A stretch of DNA of 64,000 bases from Neoceratodus forsteri (Eukaryota > Chordata > Ceratodontiformes > Ceratodontidae), in contig CM028131.1 of the NCBI GenBank assembly GCA_016271365.2, forward strand, positions 174,286,501 through 174,350,500, in the 5' to 3' direction. This document shows, piece after piece, positions 55,891 to 64,000 of this stretch; positions within the stretch are counted from its first letter, which is position 1, and every line of letters begins with the position of its first letter. The translations under genes and the position numbers were made by a program. The notes below the pieces were generated by a model. That model saw only the letters and a program-made list of their open reading frames with translations, searched no databases and was not told where the DNA came from.

Positions 55891-55962
55891 AAGGAAAGTG
55901 ATGTTAAATTATGGGTGTTCAAATACAGCTAAATATGCCAATAATAGCCTTACACAAACATA

Positions 55963-56318
55963 CGGGGTCAGATTTTCAAACGATCGAGATTGCCACAAAC
56001 CTCTGGTGTGCCAAGGATATGATGCACTGGGATTGTGGCAATCCAAATGGATTTTCTATCCCTTGTGGCAACTGTTGCTTGCTAGACCATCTTTTTTGTG
56101 GTCTAGCTTGTGTCAATAACTGGGACCATTTTACAGAGCTTGCGCCCGTGATTTGGTGCAAACTGCCGTAAAGCAGGAACAAATGTCCAGACTATGCCTG
56201 ATACTGTACAATCAGGTGCAGATGCAGCAAAAGGCAATGGCACAGCTTCAGGAATAAATGGGTTTGATGCAGGGCTTGATGCAAGCCCTGTGCCACCCTT
56301 TGAAAATCCATACCCCAG
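55963..56318. mobile_element. MITE family F, copy 2 (356 bp)
   Basis: TA flanks the element at 55961-55962 and 56319-56320. The ends are CGGGGTCAGATTTTCAAA and TTTGAAAATCCATACCCCAG, which are inverted relative to each other. The interior (GGTCTAGCTTGTG, TTTACAGAGCTTGCGCC) matches copy 1 at 12947-13640. There is no coding. The TA duplication points to a Tc1/mariner-like or similar TA-targeting transposase supplied elsewhere. Confidence 0.72.
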
Positions 56319-56479
56319 TATTTACTCATGATCCCCGATTATTATTTCATACCCAGAGAAATGCTTATGCAGACTCAAAATGGGTGCAAAGAGTATCATG
56401 TAGTAAACAAAGAAAAATTATCTAAATGTAATGAACTATGTATGTACTGAACAACAGTTTCACCATAAAATAGACTGCT

Positions 56480-56710
56480 GCTTATTGTTATATTTATTTA
56501 ATTGTTAAAAATAAATGACCAGGAAAGGCAGACTAAGCCAAGGGTTATTTCCAAGTGTAACCTAGTGGGAGGGTCACAGGAAAGCAATACATTCAGAGGT
56601 ACAATTCTGGAAATATTTATTTATTTCTAATTTTTGACCAGGAAAGGCACACTAAGCTATATTAGTAGTATATTTATTTATGACAGCTTGTTTCCAGATG
56701 CATCCTGGTG
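56480..56710. mobile_element. SINE/LINE tail fragments
   Basis: There are two copies of a TTATTTATTT...ATGACCAGGAAAGGCA motif (56515 and 56637). The second continues into CTTGTTTCCAGATGCATCCT, as at 42900-42930. Confidence 0.5.
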
Positions 56711-57025
56711 GGTGGAGGATAATGGGGGGAAAAGCAGAGATATTAATTGAATATTTCTGTCCTGTCTTCAGCAGGGAGAAGGATGGACCAGTGCCTTCAG
56801 GAGTGAAAAGAGGAGTGGGGGAGGGGAACACAGATGTAGTGATAGAGGATCATAGAGTGAGGAAGGCTGCTGGCATTGAAGGTGGACAAATCACCAGGCC
56901 CGGACAGAGTATATCCAAGGGTACTAAAGGAACTGGCTGAGGAGCTGGCAGGGTCACTAACAGACCTATTTAATAGTTCACTAGAGTCAGGCATGGTACC
57001 GTGTGACTGAAGAACAGCACATACA

Positions 57026-57400
57026 ATGCCCCTCCACAAAAGTGGTCCCAAGGATGACCCAATGAATTACAGACCAGCCAGTCTGACCTCCATTGTGGGC
57101 AAGCTCATGGAGATCATACTAAAGGAAAGGTTGATGGATTATCTAGAGGAGCATGGTCTCCAGAATTCAAGGCAGCATTGGTTCATGGGGGTGAGATCAT
57201 GTCAAACAAATCTGATTGACTTCTTTGACTGTGGTAGTATGACAGTAGACAGGGGCCGAGCGGTAGACATCCTCTATCTTGATTTCAGCAAGGCCTTTGA
57301 CTCTGTGCCCAACAAACAATTGATCAGGAAGTTGTTGGATCTCAGGGTTGGGGAAAAGATGGCCAGAGGGGTGGAAAACTGGCTGAGGGACAGAACCTAG
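57026..57400 (+). pseudogene. CR1-E reverse transcriptase fragment
   Basis: This 124-codon open stretch carries the fingers and palm start: MPLHKSGPKDDPMNYRPASL, QHWFMGVRSCQTNLIDFFD and ILYLDFSKAFDSVPN. It stops at a TAG in NWLRDRT (57398-57400), where the family normally reads NWLRDRTQ. It therefore lacks the catalytic FADD region in frame. Confidence 0.85.
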
Positions 57401-58259
57401 ACAGTGGTTGTGGGAGGAGAGTTATCTGGCACCAGAGAGATAACCAGTGGAGTCCCACAGGGCTCGTGCTAGGGCTGGTGTTGTTCAATGTCTTCATCAA
57501 TGACACTGGGGATGGCATTAAGGGCAAATTGTAACATGGCAAAGTTAAGTAAGGTCAAAAGAGCACGCTGGATTGGATGCATTAGATTAGCTGGTACAGT
57601 TTGGAGTGGGGATTAATCCAGCAGTAATGCCGCCTCCAAACCGAAATACCAGCAGTATCCACAGACATAAAAAGCAGCACTGAAGAGAGTACCCAACAAT
57701 CTGGAGAGCAGGCCTCTTCGAGACCATCCAGAACCTGAATGAGTAGTGACATACAGCATGAGAATGCAGGGCACCCCGAAAGTGTGCAGGAGGAAAATAC
57801 ACTGTCACAGCACCAAAAAGGAGAGATCTGTTCTCCATTTAAGTGCTGCACATTTACCGTGCACAGAACAGTGAAGTTGAAGTATGGGTGTAGTACAGCA
57901 GCTGCGGACACGGGAAGAATGACGAGATCACTTGCAGATAGCAACAACCAGCACCAGGGAAAGAAGCAGCAGAACTTGGAGGAGACCACATCGGAGGTAC
58001 GTGACAGCAACACACAGCCTTTCCATGCAAAATGCAAATAAGGGTCCGACGGAGAGAAATCTAAGTAGGAAATGTATGTTGCAGACCTCCTACGCACAGA
58101 ATCAAAATAATAGCCATGTAGATGTCCAAATCTCTGAAATAGAAATGGTGAAGTACACGTTATAGATATGTAGCAATGCACTTTTGTTGAGACCATCACG
58201 ATGTAAATCACAGTCTCCTAAATGTGCTGAAACTGCAGAAAACATTTCAAAACACCACT

Positions 58260-58262
<3 letters not shown>

Positions 58263-58305
<43 letters not shown>
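58263..58305. repeat. (GT)n microsatellite
   Basis: There are about 21 uninterrupted dinucleotide units. Confidence 0.95.
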
Positions 58306-58306
<1 letters not shown>

Positions 58307-58375
58307 CTGTTGTTCACAGTATACCAAATACAGTGATAGAAACTGTGATATCCTAAATACCATGTTACAAGCACA

Positions 58376-58514
58376 TTAAGCCACTCCAAAGGTGGCATCT
58401 AATGGGATTAATGCATGTTTAGGCCATTGTATGCTCTCGGCTTGTGGTCTCAGGCCACAACCCTCCCAACCATGCATTAATCCACTATTAGATGCCACCT
58501 TCATCATGGCTTAA
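58376..58514. repeat. Hairpin near the right end of the 991-bp insertion
   Basis: The arms ACATTAAGCCACTCCAAAGG plus TGGCATCTAATGGGATTAAT pair with ATTAATCCACTATTAGATGC plus CACCTTCATCATGGCTTAAT. The arms are about 57 bp and the loop about 25 bp. Confidence 0.8.
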
Positions 58515-59618
58515 TGCTTACATGTACCTATTTGCAGATGTCACCAAGCTCTATGGGAGAGTGGACACAGCTGAAAGGATACAGGGTCTACAGGATGATC
58601 TGGAAAAGCTGGGGGTTGGTCCGGATCTGGCAGCTTGGCTTCAATGCCAAGAAATGCAAAGTTATGCATATTGAGCCAAGAATCCCAGGACAGAGTACTA
58701 CCTGGGTGGAGTCCAAGTATCTGCATCAGAGGAGGAGAAGGACCTGGGAGGGATGATCACTAGTGACCTGAAGCACTCCACGCAGTGCAAGAAAGCAGCA
58801 GCAAAGGCAAACAAGATGCTGGGATGCATATCTAGGGGGATCAGTAGTAGGAAAGAGGAGGTTATACAGCCCTTGTACAGGTCACTGGTAAGGCTGCATC
58901 TAAAGTATGGAGTTCAGTACTGGTGCCCACACCTCAAAAAGGACATTAACCTGCTGGAGAAGGTCCAGAGGAGGGCTACAAAGATGGTAGTGCATCAGCT
59001 GGGTAAGGCATATGAGGAACGGTTGAGGGCACTGAACATGCTCCCTGGAAAACAGGCGAGGGAGAGGGACATAATTGGGATCTTCAAGTACTTGAAAGGG
59101 ATAAATAAGTAGAGATGAAGCGAAATATTAATCTGCCGAGTGAGCACTTCACGTCAGTGGAGCACAACATGAAGTGGGCCCTGTGAAGTGCTCACTCGCA
59201 TTATTGTTACCACTTTGCGTTCTCATTATGCCTTAATGCGAAGTAAGGCAGAGTGAGAAGAAAATAGGCACATCACATGACTTGCAGTACTGTAAGTCAC
59301 ATGCTTTAGCCAGGCAGGAAGGAAGTGAGTCAGAGAAGCAGTTTCACTTTCTCCTTTGCATTTGTAGAGGGAGAAAGCAAAATTGTGAGAGGAGAGGAGT
59401 TTGCTTGGCTTTTGTTTCTTTTTATTGCCGGAACCCAGAACAAACTAACAGCTTTTTTAAAAGCTATTTTATTTAGGTTTTGTATTGTCTTAGTGTTTTT
59501 TAGTTAGTGAATTTTTTTGTATAAGTTTTGTTTTGTTTTGCATGTGTGACTGACTGTGTGTGTGTGTTTGTGTGTGTTCACTGTCTGTGTGTGCGTGTCG
59601 TCCCGTGGACTCAGAAGG

Positions 59619-60519
59619 ATGGAGGGTAACACAGTAGAAGGCGAGTCGCTGGCCCATGGGTGAGTTAGGAAGGGAGGAGTGTGGACCCATGGGGGGCAGG
59701 GCAGTCATGTCCTGGCTGGTGTTGCTTCCCCTGCTGAAGCAACAGGAGCAGTAGCACCAGTGCCACTGGTGGCTGCTGCACGTCCACTTTCTCCACCACT
59801 ACCACCACCACCACCACTAGCAGCAGCTGTTGGGGCTCCAGCAGCACCCCTCCACCACCTCCACAGCCACAGGAGGTGGCCCCGGCAATTGTAGGTGGTG
59901 GTGGGACTCGTGCCTGACAAGTGAGGACTGTGTCTGGTCCCCCCCACAGCTCCCCAGTGTGGGAGTTTTTTAATTGTGTGGGGGGAGACAGCACAGTGGT
60001 GGAGTGCAGTGTGTGTGGTGTGCTGGTGCACCGTGGCCCCCCTGGGACACATTTGGGGACTGGTGGTCAGCACACCAACATGCTGAGCCACCATAGGGCA
60101 GAGTGGCAGGCTGCCAAGGAAGGGGTCTGGTATCCACCTGCTGGCCCTTCCATGGTAGTGGCCGAGGGTGCTGCTGTGTTGGGAGATGTGCCTCACAGCA
60201 GTCACCACCGCAGCAGGAGGAGGAGGAGGAGGGCTACTACATCAGCTGCTCCACCACCACCACCACCACCACCGCCACCTCATCCACCAGCAACACCCTG
60301 TCCACCACCAGTCCCACTACCTGGATACCCACTGCAGTGGACCCCGCCACAGTCCCTGCAAGCCAGTCTGACCTTGGCCTGGTGTGGGCAGCACTCGAGG
60401 AAAATAATGAGTGTTTCAGTGCTTTGGAGCAGCAGGTTAACAGAGTGGAAGCACAGCAGCAGCAAATACTTTCAATGATGCACCTGCTGCTGGACCACCA
60501 CAGCATCCCATGGCCATAG
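59619..60519 (+). pseudogene. Broken BED-finger protein gene of element H2
   Basis: ATG 59619 (MEGNTVEGESLAHG) meets a stop at 59661. An Ala/Pro/Val-rich region then leads, after a frame change near 59835 and a stop near 59918, into the BED finger: VWEFFNCVGGDSTVVECSVC, with THLGTGGQHTNMLSHHRAEW supplying the histidines. A short Arg-rich run (RSRRRRRRATTS) and a Pro/His tract from a CCA expansion follow. The C-terminal helix (LEENNECFSALEQQVNRVEA, LLLDHHSI) is in another frame and ends at TAG 60517-60519. Domain order matches H1 22134-22971. The stop overlaps a GTAAGT donor-like site, so this could be an exon of a longer spliced transposase gene. Confidence 0.68.
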
Positions 60520-60638
60520 TAAGTCAGGGGATTGTTTTCTGCCCCCCACACCCACCCCTCACCCCTGACCCTGCCCCAGTACTGTGTCATACTTTTTTGT
60601 GTGTTTTTTGTTTATTGTTTAATCATACACATTTTCCC

Positions 60639-61195
60639 TTCCAGGGTAATCTTTCTTGCACCACATAGTGCAATACATTTTTGTGAAAACCAGTCATAAT
60701 TTCATTACAGTGTGTCACGAGACAGAGGAATTCCCATTCTGAAAATCTGCCCACATTCTGCCTCCCTTCTCAGCAATGTTAGGACATAATGGCAGGGAGA
60801 TTGTGTGTGTGTGCTCCTTACAGTGAATATCTGATTGTCCAGCAGGTTTATGAAGGTTTCTTTATGTTATAATGGTCAGTTTGTGGTGAAATGTGTGGCC
60901 ACATTTCTAGTAAGAAGAGTCTTGTTAGTGGAAACATCCCACATTTCACCACAAAGTGAGCCTTATAACATAAGGAAACATTGGTTGGGATAGCTGCCGG
61001 ACATTCACTATAGTGGAGCATGAACCTGCACTCCCCCTGGCATCACATCCTAACCTTGCTGAGAAAGGGTGGCAGAATGTGGGTGGCTTTTCTGATTGGT
61101 AATTTCTCCATCATGTGACTCACTGTAATGAAATTATGGGTGGTTTTCACAGAAATATATTGCACTCTGTGGAGCAAGAAATATTCCAGTGGTAG
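60639..61195. mobile_element. 557-bp foldback (imperfect palindrome)
   Basis: The arms are about 267 bp each around a loop of about 20-25 bp near 60917. The left arm begins TTCCAGGGTAATCTTTCTTG and the right arm ends CAAGAAATATTCCAGTGGTA. Matching internal blocks include AATTTCATTACAGTG, CCACATTCTGCC and CTTTGTGGTGAAATGTG. There is no ORF. It could be an independent MITE nested in H2 or an internal part of it. Confidence 0.8.
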
Positions 61196-61857
61196 TAATG
61201 ACCCCACATATTAGTTCACGTGCATCACCATAACTACAGTATGTAATGTGGTGAATGTCTGTAAAGCAGCAGCACAACAATCTGTTGATAACTCTGACCT
61301 ATATTTTTTAATGCTATGTTACAACTTCCTTTACTTACATCCTGACTGACTGGAATGATACAATAATTTGAAGTAGTTGAGTCTGCTGTACTACCTTTTT
61401 CATGTGTGAAATAATGAAAGGAGCATTCCTTTTTACCTGACCAGGTCTTTGTCATTGTTTTCCTCTGCTTTTCTGCATCACATCAAGTAGTTGTTATATA
61501 TCGCTTGTGTTGTTAATTAACAGTTATGCATCAGGCAGTGTTTTATGACACCACGGAACAATAGTTATTGAAAAGCAGAGGCAAATAAATACAAAGCTGG
61601 TCCGAACAATATTGGAAGATGTGCTCATTTTTTTTTCATACATGAAAAAAGTAGTCAAGTAAGTAAAGCAGACATAAATTGTGAAAAGAATCATATCTTG
61701 CAAGTCACGACTCGGAGGTAAGTAGTGGTGGCTGTGGCAGTGTAAAGTAGCATAAAAGTACAGTTCAGAACTATGAGGACATTCTTGCAATGCTGCTTTA
61801 ATTGTAAAAATGTCAGTATGACATCATGAGCTCACAGCAACAATTACAGAACACACA
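61196..61857. other. Unassigned spacer inside H2 region
   Basis: There are short open stretches on the minus strand only (73 and 88 codons), with no recognisable domain. Confidence 0.4.
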
Positions 61858-62463
61858 AAATGGCACAGAGTCCCCAGATTTTTTGCAGTCCCAGAATGCA
61901 TCCTCCTTGTGTGCAGAAAACTGACAAGTGGTAACAAAGTGAAATGAGACTGTTTCAGCACATACAAAGTCCCCCAAAATTAATGGTGCACTCAGACACG
62001 CACATAAAAGTGGCACAGAGTCCCCAGATTTTTTCTGCAGGCCCATAATGCATCCTCCTTGTGTGCAGAAAATTGACAAGTGGTAATGAAGTGAAATGAG
62101 ACTGTTTCAGCACATACAAAGTCCCCCAGAATTAATGGTGCACTCTGTCATGCGCATAAAAGTGGCACAGAGTCCCCATATTTTTTCTGCAGGCCCAGAA
62201 TGCATCCTCCTTGTGTGCAGAAAATTGACAAGTGGTAATGAAGTGAAATGAGACTGTTTCAGCACATACAAAGCCCCCAAAATTAATGGCGCACTCAGTC
62301 ATGAACATAAAAGTAGCACAGTCCCCAGATTTTTTCTGCAGTCCCAGAATGCATCCTCCTTGGGTGCAGAAAATTGACAAGTGGTAATGAAGTGAAATGA
62401 GACTGTTTCAGCATAGACAAAGTACCTCAAATTAATTCCATGATCACTCATGCGCACAGTGCC
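61858..62463. repeat. 151-bp tandem repeat, four units
   Basis: GGCACAGAGTCCCCAGATTT-type starts occur at about 61862, 62012, 62163 and (CACAGTCCCCAG) 62316. Each unit contains GCATCCTCCTTGTGTGCAGA, TGACAAGTGGTAA and GAAATGAGACTGTTTCAGCA. Units are highly similar. The minus-strand open stretches here (FCTQGGCI...) are just the repeat translated. Confidence 0.92.
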
Positions 62464-63453
62464 CCTAAAATGATGACCGTGAGAGAACTGTTGCTGGTCC
62501 AATGTGTGCTGCGATTAGAAATTCAAGCGTGATCATTTCAACTGGATGGAAGGGTGCCCTTTGTCTGTACACTAATAGTAGCCTTGGTGAGTTGATATAT
62601 ATAGATATATATTTCTGTAGTTTATAGGTGTGCGGGTTGACATGGACATCTACTCATGGTATTGTTCTGTATTACAGGTCACAGATACTGTTGGTGTGAC
62701 ATTCCAGTGCTCAATTAGAACTTTATGCATAGAAATTTGCAATGGATAACTGTCAAGCATATGAAGGTAAGTATTTTTTTTTTTTTGGGTGGGGAAGCAT
62801 ATTTGCAGGTTTGTCTGTAATGGTTACTTATTTTCTTACTTCTTCACAGATTTCATCTGCATCCTTTTCGAGTCTGGTGTGATGGTCATGGTCATCTAAT
62901 GAAACAACTTCTGCATGTTGCATGTGTGCCCAGCCTTGGTGGAGGGCTGGATGTTGAAGAACTTGTTTGGATAAGGCCACTTTGTCAGAACAACAAAGCA
63001 TCTGGAAGTTTCCTAAAAATAAATGAATGACTTCTTACAACTAATTGTTGTGTCCCTCCCTGGTTCTCAAATCTCAATCCCTAAAGTCAAGTTACATTTC
63101 AAAGACACATCTTGTCAACTAACATAACCTGTTGTGTGCAATATTTGCTGCAGTCTTTACAAAACAATGAAACTGATGAAATAAAATCTTCATACTTACC
63201 AGAATGGATTTCACATGGCTATTACATCGGTTCCTCTCTGTATGGTACAGCTACAGCATCATTCCCAACGAGTATTAGCTATGGAGCCTTTTTTTGTTAC
63301 CCTGTAAAAGAAACAAAAGAAGTGTACTGTATGTGTTTTACCATTTTGGCTCTGAAAAGCTACAGAAAACAAAACATACAACTTAAGGAAGTGAAGCAGC
63401 ATAACAAACATGAGTACACATACCCACTTTATGGTTTAAATATTAAGAAGCTG
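62464..63453 (+). other. Unassigned region with exon-like features
   Basis: At 62742 an ATG opens MDNCQAYE, followed at 62767 by a GTAAGT donor and at 62849 by a TTCTTCACAG acceptor. The joined frame adds only about 17 codons before TAA. From 63112 an open frame of about 110 codons runs into the next minisatellite (MSTNITCCVQYLLQSLQNNE...). Neither resembles a known protein. They may be relics of the hAT transposase transcript or chance. Confidence 0.25.
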
Positions 63454-64000
63454 GTGGTGGTGGTCCATGGGGGGGGGCAGACAGACTCATGGTGGCAGCA
63501 GACTTGGATAACATCAGTTCCGGTGGTGGTGGTCCGGGGAGGCAGACAGACTCATGGTGGCAGACTTGGATAACATCAGTCCCAGTGGTGGTGGTGGTCC
63601 GGGTGCAGACAGACTCATGGTGGCAGTGGTTAACATCAGTCCTGGTGGTGAGGAAGGTGGTCGGGGGCAGACAGACTCATGGTGGCAGACTTGGATAACA
63701 TCAGTCCCAGTGGTGGTGGTGGCCTGGGGGGCAGACAGACTCATGGTGGCAGACTTGAATAACATCAGTCCTGGGGATGGTGGTGGTCCGGGGGCAGACA
63801 GACTCATGGTAGCAGACTTGGATAACATCAGTCCCAGTGGTGGTGGTGGTCTGGGAGGCAGACAGACTCATGGTGGTAGTGGTGGCAGTGGATAACATCA
63901 GTCCCAGTGGTGGTGAAGGTGGTCTGGGGGGCAGACAAACTCATGGTGGCAGACTTCGATAACATCAGTCCCAGTGGTGGTGGTGGTCCAAAGGGCAGAC
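63454..64000. repeat. 63-64-bp minisatellite reaching the window edge
   Basis: GACAGACTCATGGTGGCAG starts units at 63480, 63545, 63608, 63670, 63734, 63797 and 63861, with a variant at 63934 (spacing 62-73 bp). Between these lie GTGGTGG runs and GATAACATCAGTCCCAGTGG. The array continues past the window. Open frames on both strands through it are artefacts of a unit length close to a multiple of three. Confidence 0.95.

Larger units (their letters stand above)
57534..58524. mobile_element. TA-flanked 991-bp insertion of unknown family
   Basis: TA at 57532-57533 and 58525-58526 flanks the segment. Removing it with one TA restores the CR1 codon order GKL-Y-LFAD. The ends (ACATGGCAAAGTTAAG and, inverted, CATGTAAGCATTAAG) are weakly similar. 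The interior has a 209-codon open stretch on the minus strand (58211-57582) without any domain I recognise, a (GT)n run and a hairpin at the right end. TA targeting and a lack of obvious genes suggest a non-autonomous DNA transposon. Confidence 0.6.
56711..59109 (+). mobile_element. CR1 LINE, subfamily E, split by a 991-bp element and cut by hAT H2
   Basis: Two plus-strand blocks, 56711-57533 and 58525-59109, form one CR1. The order is EILIEYFCPVFSREKDGPVP (linker), MNYRPASLTSIVGKLMEIIL (57061), LYLDFSKAFDSVPNKQL (57275), GVPQG-like, FNVFINDTGDGIKGKL joined across the insert to YLFADVTKLYGRVDTAERIQ (58527), the post-RT block NKMLGCISRGISSRKEEVIQ (58810), and IIGIFKYLKGINK, where element H2 begins. 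The catalytic box reads FADV rather than FADD. The 3' UTR is displaced beyond the hAT. Confidence 0.88.
59110..64000 (+). mobile_element. hAT-like element H2, left end in window, right end not seen
   Basis: The left terminus TAGAGATGAAGCGAAATATT breaks the CR1-E C-terminal coding block. It matches the inverted end of H1 (TAGAGATGGTCGAAG). The expected 8-bp target copy is TAAATAAG (59102-59109), but no matching right end was found before 64000. The element, or what lies within it, holds a BED-finger ORF related to that in H1, a foldback (60639-61195), a tandem repeat (61858-62463) and a minisatellite (63454-64000). How much of this belongs to the transposon is uncertain; the BED ORF almost certainly does. 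Confidence 0.6.

Noticed and set aside
57582..58211. 209-codon minus-strand open frame as a host or viral gene
   Set aside because: Cys/Ser/Leu-rich composition without a recognisable domain, located inside a TA-flanked insertion; reported only as part of that element.
61813..62502. Three minus-strand frames with repeated CTQGGCI segments, resembling a repeat protein
   Set aside because: They are translations of the 151-bp tandem repeat in different frames and have no conserved start.
63489..63898. Frames through the terminal minisatellite (DNISPSGGGG repeats)
   Set aside because: The unit length is close to a multiple of three and all strands are open; this is simple-repeat translation.
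1..64000. CRISPR arrays, operons, bacterial promoters or terminators
   Set aside because: The window is plainly eukaryotic; the regular repeats are minisatellites and transposon monomers without spacer structure.

Overview
The window looks like intergenic or intronic DNA from a repeat-rich vertebrate. I found no host protein-coding gene, rRNA or intact tRNA gene. Almost everything that can be named is a transposable element or its debris: CR1 LINEs dominate, with L2-like LINEs, a third jockey-group LINE, Penelope-like elements, a DIRS scrap, tRNA-derived and MIR/CORE-like SINEs, hAT elements and several palindromic MITE-like elements. CR1 plus L2 plus Penelope plus DIRS plus MIR-like SINEs fits an amphibian (a caecilian is my best guess) or a non-avian reptile. 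That is inference from repeat content, not from a marker gene.

Layout. 0.2-2.4 kb: CR1-A fragment (-). 2.5-7.9 kb: a 37-bp minisatellite cut into three pieces by a CR1-B copy (-) and by a 2.7-kb unnamed repeat R, which itself carries a 482-bp tRNA-SINE. 8.6-10 kb: CR1-D (+). 10-14.8 kb: mostly unassignable, with a 353-bp duplication, a 127-bp hairpin MITE and a MITE with GGATTTTCAG-type ends. 14.8-18.9 kb: near-complete CR1-A (+). 18.9-25.5 kb: a third LINE (+), split by a MIR-like SINE and a 3.4-kb hAT element. 25.5-28 kb: L2-like LINE (-). 28-30.6 kb: unique-looking AT-rich DNA with a DIRS remnant. 30.6-34.7 kb: Penelope-like remnants, with a possible decayed hammerhead ribozyme and a CR1-A insertion. 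34.7-37.2 kb: tRNA-Glu-like tandem units, a 1-kb palindrome and CR1-tailed SINEs. 37.5-42.5 kb: CR1-A (-) with tandem 5' UTR monomers. 44.2-52 kb: a second, inverted copy of repeat R split by two L2 insertions, one of them about full length (4.83 kb). 52-59 kb: LINE fragments, SINEs, a MITE and a CR1-E copy split by a TA-flanked 991-bp element. 59.1 kb to the end: a second hAT-type element carrying a broken BED-finger ORF, a 557-bp foldback, a 151-bp tandem repeat and a 64-bp minisatellite.

All transposon reading frames carry stops or frameshifts, so no element here looks autonomous. The firmest structural results are insertions whose target-site duplications can be read directly: the hAT at 21589-24994 (8 bp), the SINE at 5588-6069 (9 bp), the MIR-like SINE at 20056-20279 (6 bp), the CR1 at 32788-33289 (5 bp), the L2 at 45771-50598 (4 bp), and the TA-flanked elements at 11046-11172, 55963-56318 and 57534-58524. 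All boundaries and homologies were read by eye; percent identities were not computed.
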